Source: JACQID01 sp035289125 (GTDB lineage: Archaea; Aenigmatarchaeota; Aenigmatarchaeia; GW2011-AR5). From it: a DNA stretch of 21,707 bases. The notes under the pieces are model-generated. The model had not been told where the DNA came from and ran no database searches. It saw only the letters and a list, made by a program, of their open reading frames with translations. Each line of letters starts with the position of its first letter. Positions within the stretch are counted from its first letter, which is position 1. Of this stretch, positions 1 to 7,205 are shown one piece after another. The position numbers and the translations under genes were made by a program. The stretch spans positions 1 to 21,707 of the forward strand of contig DATDXW010000008.1 of assembly GCA_035289125.1 (NCBI GenBank), read 5' to 3'.

Positions 1-699
1 CTGTATATTCCAACGTCCCAGGCAGACAGCGACTATGTCAAACAAACGCTGGAATGGGTGGCCCATAATTTCCCGTCTATGCCTGTCGGCGCCGGTAACG
101 TAGTTACTGAAGAAGGATTTCGCTTTTTGGCGGACAACGGAGCGGCATGCATCGGGGTGGGGATGGGGCCGGGAAGCATATGCATAACTCAGGAACAGAT
201 AGGCGTGGGACGGGCACAGGGAACTGCCATAGAAGAAGTCGCCCGCGCCAGAGATGAATACTTCAGGGAAAAAGGCATTTATGTGCCGATAATAGCCGAT
301 GGCGGTATATCAACGCCGATGCACGCTATAATCGCATATGCGCTGGGTGCTGACGCCATAATGGGCGGAAGAATATTTGCAGGAACTGACGAGAGCCCGA
401 GTGAATGGAACAGTGGCAGGAGCGCGAAGAGATATTGGGGCGAAGGTTCAAAAAGAGCAAAGGAATGGGGAGTTGTGCGATACGGGCATGGAATGAATAC
501 GTTTGAAGAGGGTGTTGAAGGCTGGGTGACGCGGCAGGGACCTGTGAGGGAGCACATGAGAAATTTCGTATACACCGTGAAAGACGGGATGAGAAAAGGC
601 GGGTACATGGATATACCCGATGCCCATGAACACGCCGTGCTGGAAATTAATTCCGAAGCTGCACTGACGGAAGGGCGCCCGCATGATATTACTCTCTGA
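1..699 (+). CDS. guaB: IMP dehydrogenase, 3' part (5' end outside window)
   Basis: The reading frame is open from base 1, so the gene starts upstream of the window and about 232 C-terminal residues are visible. It keeps the IMPDH/GMP reductase barrel signatures: AGNVVTEEG, then GMGPGSICIT with the catalytic Cys codon at 181-183, then IADGGIS and IMGGRIFAGT. After these comes a flap with an Arg-Tyr pair (VVRYGHG) and EGVEG, which resembles IMPDH more than GMP reductase. IMPDH oxidises IMP to XMP with NAD in guanine nucleotide synthesis. The usual YRGMGS substrate loop reads YWGEGS, so this is a divergent member and GMP reductase activity is not excluded. Whether CBS domains are present cannot be seen because the N-terminal half is missing. 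Confidence 0.85.
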   Translation: MYIPTSQADSDYVKQTLEWVAHNFPSMPVGAGNVVTEEGFRFLADNGAACIGVGMGPGSICITQEQIGVGRAQGTAIEEVARARDEYFREKGIYVPIIADGGISTPMHAIIAYALGADAIMGGRIFAGTDESPSEWNSGRSAKRYWGEGSKRAKEWGVVRYGHGMNTFEEGVEGWVTRQGPVREHMRNFVYTVKDGMRKGGYMDIPDAHEHAVLEINSEAALTEGRPHDITL

Positions 700-704
700 A
701 CAAT

Positions 705-739
705 GTTCTATTTTATAAACATTCCACGCAAGATAGAAC
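705..739 (+). promoter_or_regulatory. TATA box of the epimerase gene, flanked by an inverted repeat
   Basis: TTTTATAAA at 711-719 lies about 26 nt before the ATG at 741, which fits a leaderless archaeal transcript. The 7-nt inverted repeat GTTCTAT (705-711) / ATAGAAC (733-739) flanks the box and the expected start site, and could be an operator. That regulatory role is inferred. Confidence 0.5.
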
Positions 740-740
740 G

Positions 741-1631
741 ATGAAAATCCTGATAACCGGCGGCGCCGGTTTTATAGGCAGTAACTTGGCGATGGCGCTG
801 CAAGGCGCGCACGACATCACGGTGCTTGATAATCTCTCGTCCGGAAAAAAAGAGAATCTCAAAGGATTTCACGGTAGCGTTATAGACGGTGATATAAGAA
901 ACCCGGCGACGTTAAAAAAAGCGGGAACGCCTGACGTGATTTTTCACGAGGCGGCTGTAACGGACACGACGATAACCGACCACGCCGCCATGGCTTCGGT
1001 CAACGTGGACGGGTTCGCGAACATACTAAACTACGCAAAATCGTGCGGCGCGCGCGTCGTTTACGCTTCTTCGGCAAGCGTCTACGGCAACGGGCCCGTG
1101 CCGATGCGCGAGGAGCAGGGCGCGCCGCTGAATGAATACGCACTGTCAAAGCTGAAGATGGATAAAATAGCGATGGGCTGTGAAGCGGGAATAATCGGGC
1201 TGCGATACTTTAATGTCTATGGTCCGCGCGAGGAAGGCAAGGGCAAGACTGCGAGCATGATAATACAGCTGGCGCGGCAGATGCTGGCCGGGGAAAAACC
1301 GCGCGTTTTCAAGTATGGCGAGCAGGTTCGTGACCATATATACGTGAAAGACGTGGTTGAAGCCAATCTTCGCGCGATGAAAGCGAAGCAAAACTGCGTC
1401 GTGAACGTCGGCACGGGCAAGGCGACGAGCTTTAACGAACTGGTGAATATGCTGAACGAAACGCTGCAAACCAGCCTTGAGCCGGAATACATTGGCAACC
1501 CGTACGCCGCCGCTTACCAGAGCAATACGCAAGCTGATACGCGCAAGGCAGAAAAGCTCATAGGTTTCAAGGCACGTTACGCCCTCAAAGACGGAGTGAA
1601 AGATTATTTCCGGGAAATCGGGTTGCTATGA
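741..1631 (+). CDS. NAD-dependent sugar-nucleotide epimerase/dehydratase (GalE/HldD-like)
   Basis: This is a 296-residue extended short-chain dehydrogenase. The NAD-binding Rossmann motif TGGAGFIG is at residues 6-13. The catalytic set is present: the Ser in ASSASVYG (109-116), then Tyr133 and Lys137 in the YxxxK motif. The segment RYFNVYGPRE and the later RDHIYVKDVV are typical of GalE-like enzymes and are closest in pattern to ADP-glyceromanno-heptose 6-epimerases. It probably interconverts nucleotide sugars for surface polysaccharide or protein glycosylation in the cytoplasm. The exact substrate cannot be read from sequence. It has its own TATA-like box and appears to be transcribed alone. 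Confidence 0.88.
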   Translation: MKILITGGAGFIGSNLAMALQGAHDITVLDNLSSGKKENLKGFHGSVIDGDIRNPATLKKAGTPDVIFHEAAVTDTTITDHAAMASVNVDGFANILNYAKSCGARVVYASSASVYGNGPVPMREEQGAPLNEYALSKLKMDKIAMGCEAGIIGLRYFNVYGPREEGKGKTASMIIQLARQMLAGEKPRVFKYGEQVRDHIYVKDVVEANLRAMKAKQNCVVNVGTGKATSFNELVNMLNETLQTSLEPEYIGNPYAAAYQSNTQADTRKAEKLIGFKARYALKDGVKDYFREIGLL

Positions 1632-1632
1632 A

Positions 1633-1676
1633 CTGATTACGCGGGCTCGTCTTCGGCTTTAATTATTAAATTCTAA
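1633..1676. repeat. Partial copy of the dispersed intergenic repeat
   Basis: The string GGGCTCGTCTTCGGCTTTA, followed by an AT-rich stretch, matches the 'CTCGTCTT..GGTTTTA' part of the repeats near 5041, 16660 and 20100. Only this short segment is present here, between convergent genes. Confidence 0.4.
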
Positions 1677-1696
1677 TAACAGAGCATAACGCGTAT

Positions 1697-1719
1697 AAAA
1701 AAAATAAAATAAAAAAATC
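1697..1719 (-). terminator. Oligo-T terminator of the minus-strand membrane protein gene
   Basis: Just after the stop of the minus-strand gene ending at 1729, the transcript would run through three long T tracts (A tracts on the plus strand). Archaeal RNA polymerase terminates on such oligo-T stretches without needing a hairpin. Confidence 0.6.
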
Positions 1720-1728
1720 ATAGCCCGT

Positions 1729-2091
1729 TTACTGGCCTGACGCGTGAGCGTAGATTGCCTTCGCAGCCACTATGACCGCGGCAGGGCTTGCCAGAGCTGC
1801 AAGATTGGTTACTATTCCGTTAAGCAGCGCACCAAGCTGAGCCACATCAATGGCAGTAAAGCTTGCTGTACCGGCTGTTACCAGCGCGATGGCAGCCACG
1901 ATGAACGCTGTTGCGTTCTTTTCGGCTACGTTCACGAGGCCTACGACTACTCCCAGCAGGACCAGCAGCATAGGCACATAGCCCGCTACGCTGGCGATAG
2001 CTGCGGCAGCATACGTGCCGCCCAGTGCCGCCAAAATGGCGACCGCCATCCCTGCAAGGAAAGCGTACTCCCCTACTTTTTCGGTATCCAT
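1729..2091 (-). CDS. Small multi-pass membrane protein, unknown function
   Basis: This 120-residue protein is almost entirely hydrophobic. It is rich in Ala, Val and Gly and has about four predicted membrane helices (roughly residues 8-30, 37-53, 61-80 and 85-112). I see no catalytic or binding motif. It starts with MDTEKVGEYAFLAG. The leader carries AGGTGA about 8 nt upstream of the ATG as a ribosome-binding site, and a TATA-like box near 2126-2134. A strong oligo-T terminator follows the stop. It is flanked by the convergent epimerase gene and by tRNA-Trp on the same strand. A real gene is likely because the ORF has its own promoter, RBS and terminator signals. Confidence 0.75.
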   Translation of the reverse strand: MDTEKVGEYAFLAGMAVAILAALGGTYAAAAIASVAGYVPMLLVLLGVVVGLVNVAEKNATAFIVAAIALVTAGTASFTAIDVAQLGALLNGIVTNLAALASPAAVIVAAKAIYAHASGQ

Positions 2092-2196
2092 TTTTTCACC
2101 TATAAACGCTTCACGCCGGACTGTATTTAAGCGTTTTGGGAGAAGGAAAGCTTTATATTCATAGCCGTGCTAAAACGCGCCTTCCCGGGGGTGAAA

Positions 2197-2355
2197 TGGG
2201 GTCGGGAGGATTTGAACCCCCGTCAGCTGGTTTCTCCCTCTTTCATAGCCGCGTACGCAATGCGTCGGCTCAACGCTCCATTTTCCATGCTCTCACCTTT
2301 AACGGAAGGGTCTGGAACTGGAGCCAGCTGTCCTGCCAGGTTAGACTACGACCCC
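2197..2355 (-). tRNA. trnW: tRNA-Trp (anticodon CCA) with an 86-nt BHB intron
   Basis: The acceptor stem pairs perfectly: GGGGTCG (2355-2349) with CGACCCC (2204-2198). The D-arm, a 5-bp anticodon stem GCTGG/CCAGC, a 5-nt variable loop and a T-arm with GGTTCAAATCC all fold. Anticodon CCA is at 2321-2319. The discriminator base is A and no CCA tail is encoded. An intron sits between positions 37 and 38 (bases 2317-2232). The splice sites form a 3-4-3 bulge-helix-bulge: CTCC of the anticodon loop pairs with GGAG near the intron end, leaving AGT and AAA bulges. An archaeal tRNA splicing endonuclease is therefore required. A TATA-like promoter is not obvious. Confidence 0.93.
2232..2317 (-). other. 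Intron of tRNA-Trp
   Basis: This 86-nt intron lies at the canonical 37/38 site and is defined by the bulge-helix-bulge described for the tRNA. In several euryarchaea the tRNA-Trp intron is a C/D-box guide RNA. Here only weak matches to box C (GTGAGAG, TATGAAA) are visible and no clear box pair, so guide function is unsupported. Confidence 0.85.
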
Positions 2356-2408
2356 TTCTTCGCTTCTATCTATGACCGCATGCTTTAATCCCTTCGTACG
2401 AGGCGGTC

Positions 2409-2417
2409 GTTTTTTAT
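2409..2417 (+). promoter_or_regulatory. TATA-like box of the ATP-grasp operon
   Basis: TTTTTTATA ends about 23 nt before the ATG at 2440. This spacing favours that ATG over the internal Met at codon 6 and suggests a leaderless operon mRNA. Confidence 0.5.
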
Positions 2418-2439
2418 AGGATGGCGTCCAAAGAGAGTC

Positions 2440-3294
2440 ATGGTTCACGGGAAGATGGCCGTCATAGCTGATGATGAAAAGCAAAAGGAGCTGGCTCCGC
2501 TGGTCAGGAAGGGAGAGGATATCTTTGGCACCGCCCTTTTTGTGCCCTATGGCAAAATACGGATAGAAACTGGACGGGGAATACGCGTTGTGTATGAGGG
2601 CGAGGAGCTTACGCAGTATGACGCTGTGTTTCCCTTTCCGTCGTCAATGGGCGATGTGGCCTTGCCCATGATAGCGGCGTTTGACAGCTCAATAGCCTAT
2701 ATCCCTTACGGGATGGACGCTTACCTATCATTCCAAAGGAAAGCACTGGGAATGAAGATACTCAGCCACGGCGGGTTTTCCTGCATTGACGTCCATCACG
2801 CGCTTACAGAGGAAGCGCTGACGGACGCAATACCTACCATGCCCTTTCCCGTGAGGGTAAGGATAGGCGATAAATCATTGGTCATAGACGACAGGAAGCA
2901 TCTTTCAGCGCTCATGAAACTCAGGGAGAGCGGACAGGCGATCTTGATTGAAGAAGCAACTGCCGACAAACTGACCGGCTGCTTTGTCGCCGGCAACGAA
3001 GCATTGGCAAGCGTAGACATAATCAACGGCAAGATGAGGGCGGCAAACGTAGGCAGTGTGATAAAGGACATTGCCGTGTCGGCCGTCCGCAATCTGGGCT
3101 CTTCGTATGGCTTCGTGACGTTTGCCGGAGACAAAATCGTTTCATTCTCGCTTTCGCCTCTCATAGCATCCATTGAGGTGGCGTCCGGCAAGGACATATG
3201 CACGCCTTTGCTTAACACGGCAAAGAATGCGCGTCCGGCAAGAAAACTGGGGATACTGCGCGCCATAATGGGCGCCATAGGAGTGAGGAAATAA
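2440..3294 (+). CDS. Degenerate RimK-like ATP-grasp protein (probable pseudoenzyme)
   Basis: This 284-residue protein is a paralogue of the next gene. Matching blocks occur in the same order: YDAVFP (60-65) against YDCVFP, the MPFPVRVRIGDKSLVID segment against the YPLVIKLVSGSLGKGV segment, ILIEEA against IMVEEY, and a C-terminal IAVSAVRNLG block against IAVRTAKALG. The residues used for catalysis are lost. The adenine-site Lys of 'VIKL' is Arg here, the glycine-rich ATP loop is missing, and the metal-binding E-x-N pair is replaced by SLSP. It therefore probably cannot form acyl-phosphates. It may act as a partner or substrate-binding subunit for the active ligase directly downstream (1-nt gap). 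The tandem pairing and loss pattern are seen in the sequence; the partner role is inferred. Confidence 0.8.
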   Translation: MVHGKMAVIADDEKQKELAPLVRKGEDIFGTALFVPYGKIRIETGRGIRVVYEGEELTQYDAVFPFPSSMGDVALPMIAAFDSSIAYIPYGMDAYLSFQRKALGMKILSHGGFSCIDVHHALTEEALTDAIPTMPFPVRVRIGDKSLVIDDRKHLSALMKLRESGQAILIEEATADKLTGCFVAGNEALASVDIINGKMRAANVGSVIKDIAVSAVRNLGSSYGFVTFAGDKIVSFSLSPLIASIEVASGKDICTPLLNTAKNARPARKLGILRAIMGAIGVRK

Positions 3295-3295
3295 T

Positions 3296-4210
3296 ATGAA
3301 GATATGCATACTCGGCTCGCGCGAGAAGACAAAGCAGGACCTGTGGCTGATAGAAGAGGCGAGGAAGCGCTTTGAAAAGGTGTCTTACGTCCAGATACCC
3401 GACATCAGAATACATGAGGGCGAGGCTTACTTCAAGGGCGGGAAACTATCGGAATACGACTGCGTTTTCCCCCGCATACCCCGGACTTACAAGAATTTCG
3501 GATACGTGATAACCAAGCTTCTGGAAAATCGCGTCTTCATGCCCATGACGCCGGAGTCCGTTATAATCACGCATGACAAATTTCTCACGCTGTTGAAGCT
3601 GGAGGATGCAAACATATCCATACCCGTCAGCTATCTTAGCTTTACGATGGAAAGCATGAAGCCTGTGCTGGGCGCCATAAAATACCCGCTCGTGATAAAG
3701 CTGGTCAGCGGCTCCCTTGGTAAGGGTGTCATGTTCGCCGAAAGCAAGTCGTCCGCCGTTTCGCTGCTGGATACCGTCGAAAGCATGAAACAGCCGATAA
3801 TGGTCGAGGAGTATATTGACAATCCGGGCGAGGACATAAGGGCGCTAGTGGTGGGTAGTGAAGTCGTCGCGGCGATGAAAAGGATTGCGGAAAAAGGCGA
3901 GCGCCGCGCCAACATAGGAGCAGGCGGCACCGGAAAGAAGATACGGCTAAGCCGCGAGATGAGCGATATAGCAGTGAGGACAGCGAAGGCTTTAGGATTA
4001 GGGATAGCCGGCATAGACATAATTGAAAGCAAGAGAGGCCCGCTGGTAATAGAGGCAAACGTGAACGTGCATTTTGAGGGGATAACGGAAGCTACGGGCG
4101 TGAACGTGGCTGCTGCGATGATGGATTACGCGAAGAAGGAAACGGAGCTTTTCAGAAATGGCGGGACGCTCAGCCACTTTCTGGGGATGGACGTGAGATG
4201 GAAACTTTGA
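3296..4210 (+). CDS. RimK-like ATP-grasp amino-acid/peptide ligase
   Basis: This is a 304-residue ATP-grasp enzyme of the RimK/LysX/MptN group, which joins an amino acid to a carboxylate through an acyl-phosphate. Visible features are Lys135 in LVIKL, a Gly-rich loop GSLGKG (139-144), the hinge MVEEYI (169-174), a basic RRANIGAGG segment (203-211), and metal-binding Asp241, Glu253 and Asn255 in VIEANVN. The N-terminal region (1-90) is the usual pre-ATP-grasp domain. It follows its inactive paralogue by 1 nt. Its last codons overlap the start of an FGase-like hydrolase by 13 nt, so the three genes should be made together. The substrate is unknown; candidates include a protein tail, a cofactor or a small peptide. 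There is no LysW-type carrier protein in the window. Confidence 0.88.
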   Translation: MKICILGSREKTKQDLWLIEEARKRFEKVSYVQIPDIRIHEGEAYFKGGKLSEYDCVFPRIPRTYKNFGYVITKLLENRVFMPMTPESVIITHDKFLTLLKLEDANISIPVSYLSFTMESMKPVLGAIKYPLVIKLVSGSLGKGVMFAESKSSAVSLLDTVESMKQPIMVEEYIDNPGEDIRALVVGSEVVAAMKRIAEKGERRANIGAGGTGKKIRLSREMSDIAVRTAKALGLGIAGIDIIESKRGPLVIEANVNVHFEGITEATGVNVAAAMMDYAKKETELFRNGGTLSHFLGMDVRWKL

Positions 4211-5013
4211 TAATTATCCGCAGCCGCGAAGAGTTGCGGGCATTCACTGCTTTGGCTATGAAAAAGACCGATAATAGCATATGCTTCAGCGAATACGGCG
4301 GAACGCGGCTGCTTGCCGTGGCGGAACACGCCGTCACGACGGAGATACTGATAAATTACGAAGGAAAGGCTGTGTCCGTGGGCGTGGGTGACCGTAACAC
4401 CGACGTGCTGGCGATGATGGGCGCTGCGCACGCGGACGGGGCATGCATATACCCGACAATCATAAGAACGAAGCTCGACCTTGCACGCGACCCCGCTAAG
4501 GAAGGACTCACGCTTGATGTAAAGCACAGAAAAAGCGTTGTAAGCGTCCCGATAAGCCGCGAACGAAAAACGCTTGCCCACATAGCCGACACTTATCACA
4601 AGGCGATAAAAAAATTCGCGCCTTCCGTCATCGTGACTTATCACGGAATGCACCGTTCTTACAACACGGACGTGCTGCTGGGATTCGGGCCCTTGCATGA
4701 ATACATAGGCGGCAAGAAAAACGCGTTCGCGTTCCGCCGCGTTTTCCGCACCATGCTGAACGACGAGCTGAAAAAACGCGGGCTGACGCCGATGACGATA
4801 AAAATAGCACGAAGCCACTTCACAGGCTCGAAGAATTATACGCTTTCCCATTACGTCAAGGAATACAATGATGCGACGCGCGGGAAGCGCGTCGGCATCC
4901 ACGCCGAGTTCAACAGGCGCGGGCGCGCCGCAACTGGCGGGCTTCCGTCGGTTGAATACCAGATAGCCGCGCAGCTTCTTGCACGGTGCGCGAAGGAGTG
5001 GCGGGCGTTGTGA
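4198..5013 (+). CDS. N-formylglutamate amidohydrolase-like zinc hydrolase
   Basis: This 271-residue protein follows the FGase pattern. A His/Glu segment VAEHAVTTE (41-49) stands where the family has its first metal-binding His. It is followed by GDRNTDVLA and then an Arg-x-x-LDLAR segment (90-97) resembling the 'RYVxDLNR' signature. VTYHGMHR (146-153) resembles the DLHG metal motif. A C-terminal HFTGSKNYTLSHY and HAEFNRRGR resemble the 'PFxGG..' and 'xxIExNR' segments. Family members cleave N-acyl-glutamate-type amides. The start overlaps the upstream ligase gene by 13 nt, so translation is probably coupled. The ligase and hydrolase could act on the same amide bond, for instance in editing, removal or recycling; this is inference. 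The family call is by motif pattern only. Confidence 0.68.
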   Translation: METLIIIRSREELRAFTALAMKKTDNSICFSEYGGTRLLAVAEHAVTTEILINYEGKAVSVGVGDRNTDVLAMMGAAHADGACIYPTIIRTKLDLARDPAKEGLTLDVKHRKSVVSVPISRERKTLAHIADTYHKAIKKFAPSVIVTYHGMHRSYNTDVLLGFGPLHEYIGGKKNAFAFRRVFRTMLNDELKKRGLTPMTIKIARSHFTGSKNYTLSHYVKEYNDATRGKRVGIHAEFNRRGRAATGGLPSVEYQIAAQLLARCAKEWRAL

Positions 5014-5490
5014 AAGAAACGAAAAAGAACTTTCCGCACATGATTCGGTTTTTTGGCGGCTCGTCTTGAGCTTTACAACCCGCGCTCCGAAAACCACCAC
5101 GGGCAATTTGACGCAGTTGCGCGACAGCTTCGCTTTGCCGCGTGTAACAGGAGAGAGACAAGGAGCGGGTTAATGTGCCGTTCCACGACTGAACTGTAAA
5201 TTTCAAATCGGCAGAGCCGATTTGATTTTGGCGAAAACGCCAAAATAAGTACAACAAAGACTTTCTATGGAAAGTCTTTGGGTATACGAGGAATTCGGAG
5301 AATTCCTTGTAATAAAGACTGAAACGAATCCGCCTCGCCAAAATTCACTGACAAAAAGTCCTTTCCTGCCTTTACCTAACGCGTTAAAAATACTCTTCGC
5401 CGCAAGCTCCTCGCTCCTAACGGAGTTGTCTAACACTAATTACATTCAATTGTTGAAGGATTCATATTTATCTTATGTTTCGCCTCGCTT
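5014..5490. other. Intergenic region filled by a composite repeat
   Basis: No gene is supported here. The operon ends at 5013 and the next coding trace (minus strand) ends at 5493. Most of the interval is the composite repeat at 5041-5350. The remaining 140 bases are AT-rich without a recognisable signal. Confidence 0.6.
5041..5350. repeat. Composite MITE-like repeat with terminal inverted repeats and four hairpins
   Basis: The left end reads GATTCGGTTTTTTGGCGG followed by CTCGTCTTGAGCTTTA. The right end, read on the minus strand, has TTTTGGCGAGGCGGATTCG followed by TTTCAGTCTTTATT. These are imperfect terminal inverted repeats. Inside, on the minus strand, are family segments such as GGCACATTAACCCGCTC and GCGGGTTGTAAAG, shared with copies near 8430 and 16730. 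Four perfect or near-perfect hairpins stand side by side at 5204-5224, 5225-5246, 5255-5280 and 5286-5310. No transposase is encoded, so any mobility would need an enzyme from elsewhere. Mobility is inferred; the symmetry and sharing are directly visible. Confidence 0.7.
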
Positions 5491-5492
5491 TA

Positions 5493-6156
5493 TTACCCAG
5501 TCTTTGAAGAAAGATATTTCAACCATTTGGGTATCAAATCCCCTCTAATATTATCTCTGGAACGTGGGAGGCTTCGTTCGATTTCTGCAACTACTTTATC
5601 TAAGTCTTCTTCCTTTGCTTGCGATAATCGCTGTTCTATTTCTTCTTGTGAAATCCCTCGTTGTTGTTCACGCTTATAAATATTTTCAACAGCCCTTTCC
5701 AGTATTTTACTCCAATCTGGTTGCTTCCATTCCCTTTTACACGTGTTAAAATCGTATTTCACATTGAGGCGCGAGGCGATTTTTTTCACCCTGTTTTTGC
5801 TTATCCACTTCCCTCTGCCTGTCACCAAATCTAGCGCTGAAGGAAGATTTTTCGGGCGCGAGCTCAGGGTGTGGCAGAAAACGAAGAACGGGTTGCGCTG
5901 CCTTGCGCCGAGGCGCTCAACTGCGCGCCAGAAAGAGCCGTAAATTTTTTTCTTGAGTAAGTGTTCTTCGTACGTCTGCGCGCTCCACGCCCATTTTTTG
6001 TAGTAGCCCGTGCTACTTTTCGCGTCGCCGCCTCTCATCGGGATGCGCGGCGGGAGGCGGTTGTAATCTATGCCGAGAATCCCGTGGCGCGACGAACACG
6101 GGTCCGGTCTTTTCTGAGTCAAACACGACAAAGCCACATGCGTATTCAAAGGACAT
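5493..6156 (-). pseudogene. Broken FGase-like paralogue with a deletion and frameshift
   Basis: The gene starts at ATG 6156. Its first 24 codons, ending in GPVFVAP, align without gaps to the first 24 of the intact gene on the other strand (start 6195, GPVFIAP). At about 6085 the reading frame breaks. The original frame soon stops, while the +1 frame continues with RHGILGIDYNR, matching RAGRYGIDLFR of the intact copy. About 40 residues between these points, including the first metal-binding His, are gone. Later parts still match (for example LDLVTGRGKW against MDVCTNSGKW). The C-terminal catalytic region of the intact copy is replaced by an unrelated-looking charged tail ending YLSSKTG. The 5493-5750 stretch is more AT-rich than its neighbours. 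A sequencing error alone would not explain the missing 40 residues. Confidence 0.75.
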
Positions 6157-6194
6157 ACGCTAATTAAACCCGTCGTAATAAATATATGATTCAT
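6157..6194. promoter_or_regulatory. Compact divergent promoter between FGase-like paralogues
   Basis: Only 38 bp separate the two start codons. AATAAATATATG at 6177-6188 reads as a TATA-like box about 24 nt from the minus-strand ATG. CTAATTAAAC at 6160-6169 lies about 30 nt before the plus-strand ATG. The two promoters must overlap. Confidence 0.45.
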
Positions 6195-7205
6195 ATGAGA
6201 GCATATTACAAGGAAGGGTTCATGATTCTGAAAACGGGCAAATCTGGACCCGTGTTCATAGCCCCGCACTCGACTATGACAATATCCCCTGTGCTTCGCG
6301 GGGACGTGGGAACGGAAACGCTTACGAAGGTTCTCACTGCGAAGATGGGCAATCTTGCCGTTATATCCACGGTCCCCAGGGCGGGCAGATATGGAATAGA
6401 CTTGTTCCGCGAGCCCGCGACCATGAAAGAAGCGCTGGAAATGTTCAAAGCAGCAGACAGCTACGACAAAAGAAGCGAGTTTGAGAAAAAATACGCATTC
6501 TACGCGCAGGATCAGGATGAATACCTCGAAAAGATAAGCGTCCACAACCAGTTCTGGATGGCAACCGAGACGCTGTGCCCGAAAAATCCTTTGTACGCCA
6601 TAATCCATTCGCAAGCATTGAGAATAAAGAATTTCCCTTCTATCATGGATGTCTGCACGAATTCCGGCAAATGGTACGGCGAAAGCGCCGTGCGCGAAGC
6701 CGTCACAAGAGCGAATGAAAAATATGCGGCGCGCCTGAAAAAAATAAAGCCCGTGCTGAAGCGCTACGCTCTCTACTGGGCTGATACGCACTTGCGAAGA
6801 AGCATCGGCTATCGTTTTAAACAATTCGATTTGAAAACCATGCAAGGCAGCATCAAAAAAGAGGTTATGAAAGACATAATGAACGCTTCTCTTATACTGA
6901 GGGAGGACGCCAAATCACTGGAAAAGGACTTCACATGGGATAAATATATGGCATTGCTGGAACGGTGCATCGATGCTACCGACTTCGTTGTAACGTACCA
7001 GAACAACTTCACGGGACAGAAGGGGGACGGGAGCGTCTCGCGGCTGATAACGAAGAATACGGGAAGCGCCATCATGTTCGAAACGTCGGCGTTCATGAAT
7101 GAAATGTATACCAAAACGTCTTCGAGAATGGTCGAGGACATATTAAAGTACGCGTCGTCAAAGAGGAAATGGGGATTGTTCGAGAACGCGAGTGAAAAGA
7201 GATGA
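6195..7205 (+). CDS. FGase-like hydrolase, second family (intact copy)
   Basis: This is a 336-residue protein starting at ATG 6195. That start, rather than ATG 6186, is chosen because its first 24 residues align gap-free with the start of the broken paralogue opposite. The N-terminus GPVFIAPH carries a candidate metal-binding His25. RAGRYGIDLFR resembles the FGase 'RYVxDLNR' signature and MDVCTNSGKW sits where a second metal motif would be. The C-terminal NNFTGQKGDGSVSRL and MFETSAFMNE resemble the family's 'PFxGG' and 'xIExxxxx' blocks. It carries a long central helical, charged insert (roughly 185-265). The next gene overlaps its stop codon, giving translational coupling to a membrane protein. 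It is probably a zinc-dependent amidohydrolase of unknown substrate; the family assignment is tentative. Confidence 0.62.
   Translation: MRAYYKEGFMILKTGKSGPVFIAPHSTMTISPVLRGDVGTETLTKVLTAKMGNLAVISTVPRAGRYGIDLFREPATMKEALEMFKAADSYDKRSEFEKKYAFYAQDQDEYLEKISVHNQFWMATETLCPKNPLYAIIHSQALRIKNFPSIMDVCTNSGKWYGESAVREAVTRANEKYAARLKKIKPVLKRYALYWADTHLRRSIGYRFKQFDLKTMQGSIKKEVMKDIMNASLILREDAKSLEKDFTWDKYMALLERCIDATDFVVTYQNNFTGQKGDGSVSRLITKNTGSAIMFETSAFMNEMYTKTSSRMVEDILKYASSKRKWGLFENASEKR

Noticed and set aside
1744..2130. Plus-strand ORF opposite the small membrane protein
   Set aside because: It is Cys/His/Arg-rich shadow sequence. The minus strand has an RBS, TATA box and terminator.
2232..2317. C/D-box guide RNA in the tRNA-Trp intron
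   Set aside because: Only weak box-C-like strings and no convincing box D pair were found by eye.
2136..2388. Plus-strand ORFs over the tRNA locus
   Set aside because: They run antisense across tRNA-Trp and its intron and are not protein-like.
4126..5106. Minus-strand ORF of 326 codons
   Set aside because: It is antisense to the FGase-like gene, with composition of a shadow ORF; the plus strand has family motifs and gene overlap.
6157..6845. Long minus-strand ORF reaching 6845
   Set aside because: The part above 6156 is antisense to the intact FGase-like gene. Only the segment below has homology to its paralogue.
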